This document shows, in pieces, positions 62,701 to 64,000 of a stretch of 64,000 nt of DNA. The stretch lies in the NCBI GenBank assembly GCA_020055645.1, contig CM034548.1, forward strand, positions 28,880,201 to 28,944,200, given 5' to 3'. The position numbers were made by a program, and so were the translations under genes. The notes beneath the pieces were generated by a model that worked only from the letters and a program-made list of their open reading frames with translations, was not told the DNA's origin and did not search any database. Numbering within the stretch: position 1 is the stretch's first letter; each line of letters starts with the position of its first letter. Source of the stretch: Tomocerus qinae (lineage: Eukaryota > Arthropoda > Collembola > Entomobryomorpha > Tomoceridae).

Positions 62701-64000
62701 CTAATATTTGTCTTTTGTAGTGAATTTTTAAGTCTGATAAAAGCATTTAATAACTGATTTCCATTTAGATATATATTACTTGGATAAATGTTCACAATTG
62801 GTTCAAATGCTGATTGTGGACATAGTTATTCTTGCCATAGTACCATTACTACATAAATCAAATTTTCTTATACGCTACAATTTTCTCACTATAGTTTACA
62901 ATATTAGTAGTGTACTATTAGGGATTATTTTTGAACTTATTTTGACAATTTTCTGTCTTTTGTGTTCCTTTTTAGATTGGCGAACTTAAAAAATATTTCC
63001 TTGGGAATTGTGTTCATTAATAAGTTAACGCTTCGTCAGAACAATAACTTGGACTTGCTCTCTTGTCATCAATCATTTACTGCCCAATATTGTGTTGATA
63101 TAAATAAAGGTAAATGGCTTTAACGCTACCATTTCTTAAGTAGTTAAATGAATTAGGATAAAATTTTGAATTTTTACGACTCTACTGGACAGCAATGATA
63201 TTTGTAAATTTACCTTCACAAATTACTATCATCTTGAAGAGTTATACTGTTCTCTTACAACAAATGTTAAAGTTGTAAAAGGAGATATCATAATTGGTAA
63301 TATTTTCTTCAATATTCTGGAGTACAGAATTTAGGAATAAAGAAAATCTTACCTGGTTTAATGAGATCTCATTTTACATATAATATTAATATGATAATTG
63401 CTTATTCAAGACAATAACTGTGAAAATGGAAAGCAAAATAATATCTCAACTGGACAAGTAGAGACAGATTCATTTTCATCGGTAGAATCATAAAATTGAC
63501 GCCTTCCTTAAAAAATGCTAATATTTGTATCAACATTCATTCAACACAGCTTAAAATTTATCTTTATAATATTCCAGACGGATTCCAGAAGAGGATAAAT
63601 GTAGTATGGGAGATTTCATCGTATAAATTGGGAAACAAAAGATTGAGGAGATCTTTCAAACGTCAGATTTATATATGTTAAAATAAATTGAAATGCTCCT
63701 GCGACATTCATTATCTAGGACCTAAAATACCAAACAGAAGAGCTGTAAGATGGATCTTTACTAAATAGTAGTTATCTGTTTAGTAAAGGAATAATTACCT
63801 ACGACATTATTAGAATTATCAATACTAATCTTAGTAAATAGCAAAATGAGCTAGCGAGAGAGTGACCATATAGTTGTCAATAATAATAACACTCCACCAG
63901 CACTGTACCACGTTAGATCTACTGCATACACACATACAGAAACTCTCTCACGCGTACAATAAGAAGAGATATTGATCGACTGAGAATGGATAAAACACTC
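59785..64000. other. Intergenic to window end, no gene recognised
   Basis: Frames here lack an ATG or any similarity I know. A hydrophobic frame at 62780-62989 begins with TTG and has no splice context. A small hairpin lies at 63749-63791 (TTTACTAAATAG against CTGTTTAGTAAA). Confidence 0.5.

Noticed and set aside
62780-62989. A hydrophobic frame as a receptor or membrane gene
   Set aside because: It begins with TTG, is only about 69 codons, and AT-rich DNA easily gives such hydrophobic frames.

Overview
The window looks like AT-rich nuclear DNA of an arthropod. It has spliced genes with short GT..AG introns, Helitron, hAT-like and TA-target MITE remnants, a BEL/Pao-type LTR retroelement, TTAGG-like minisatellite blocks, and proteins closest in my recognition to animal EED/ESC and FYVE-type myotubularins. 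I cannot fix the species from the sequence; a hexapod (insect or springtail) is a guess.

Layout. 1-5486: a gag-only LTR retroelement. Its 5' LTR is cut by the window edge. The 946 bp of LTR visible in both copies appear identical, so the insertion is very young. 5487-9183: gene-poor, with a tRNA-headed SINE with 12-bp target-site duplications and two strong foldback hairpins. 9184-12151 (+): an eight-exon gene for the Polycomb repressive complex 2 (PRC2) subunit EED/ESC, with a TA-target MITE and a Helitron in intron 1. 12152-17255: no gene seen. 17256-18697 and 21794-22621 (+): two tandem paralogues encoding four-transmembrane proteins with identical intron positions and phases, then a possible broken third relative at 27665-28414. 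23950-33110: a nest of mobile elements, including nested Helitrons, a 1.3-kb 31-bp-TIR element containing a minisatellite, and a 1.45-kb foldback with arms of about 440 bp. 33268-34143 (+): a two-exon gene for a small basic protein I do not recognise. 36701-48553 (-): an eleven-exon gene for a FYVE-domain myotubularin lipid phosphatase (MTMR3/MTMR4 type, 1301 aa). 48554-64000: no convincing gene, but several small MITEs (two copies of one foldback family, two hAT-like elements) and repeat fragments.

The genes have unrelated functions: chromatin silencing through PRC2, phosphoinositide turnover on endosomal membranes, and unknown membrane proteins. They do not form a cluster. Some start codons suggested by plain open frames are not ATG; starts below were checked against the bases. 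Exon joins were made by eye from GT/AG sites, reading frame and remembered family similarity, without transcript data.
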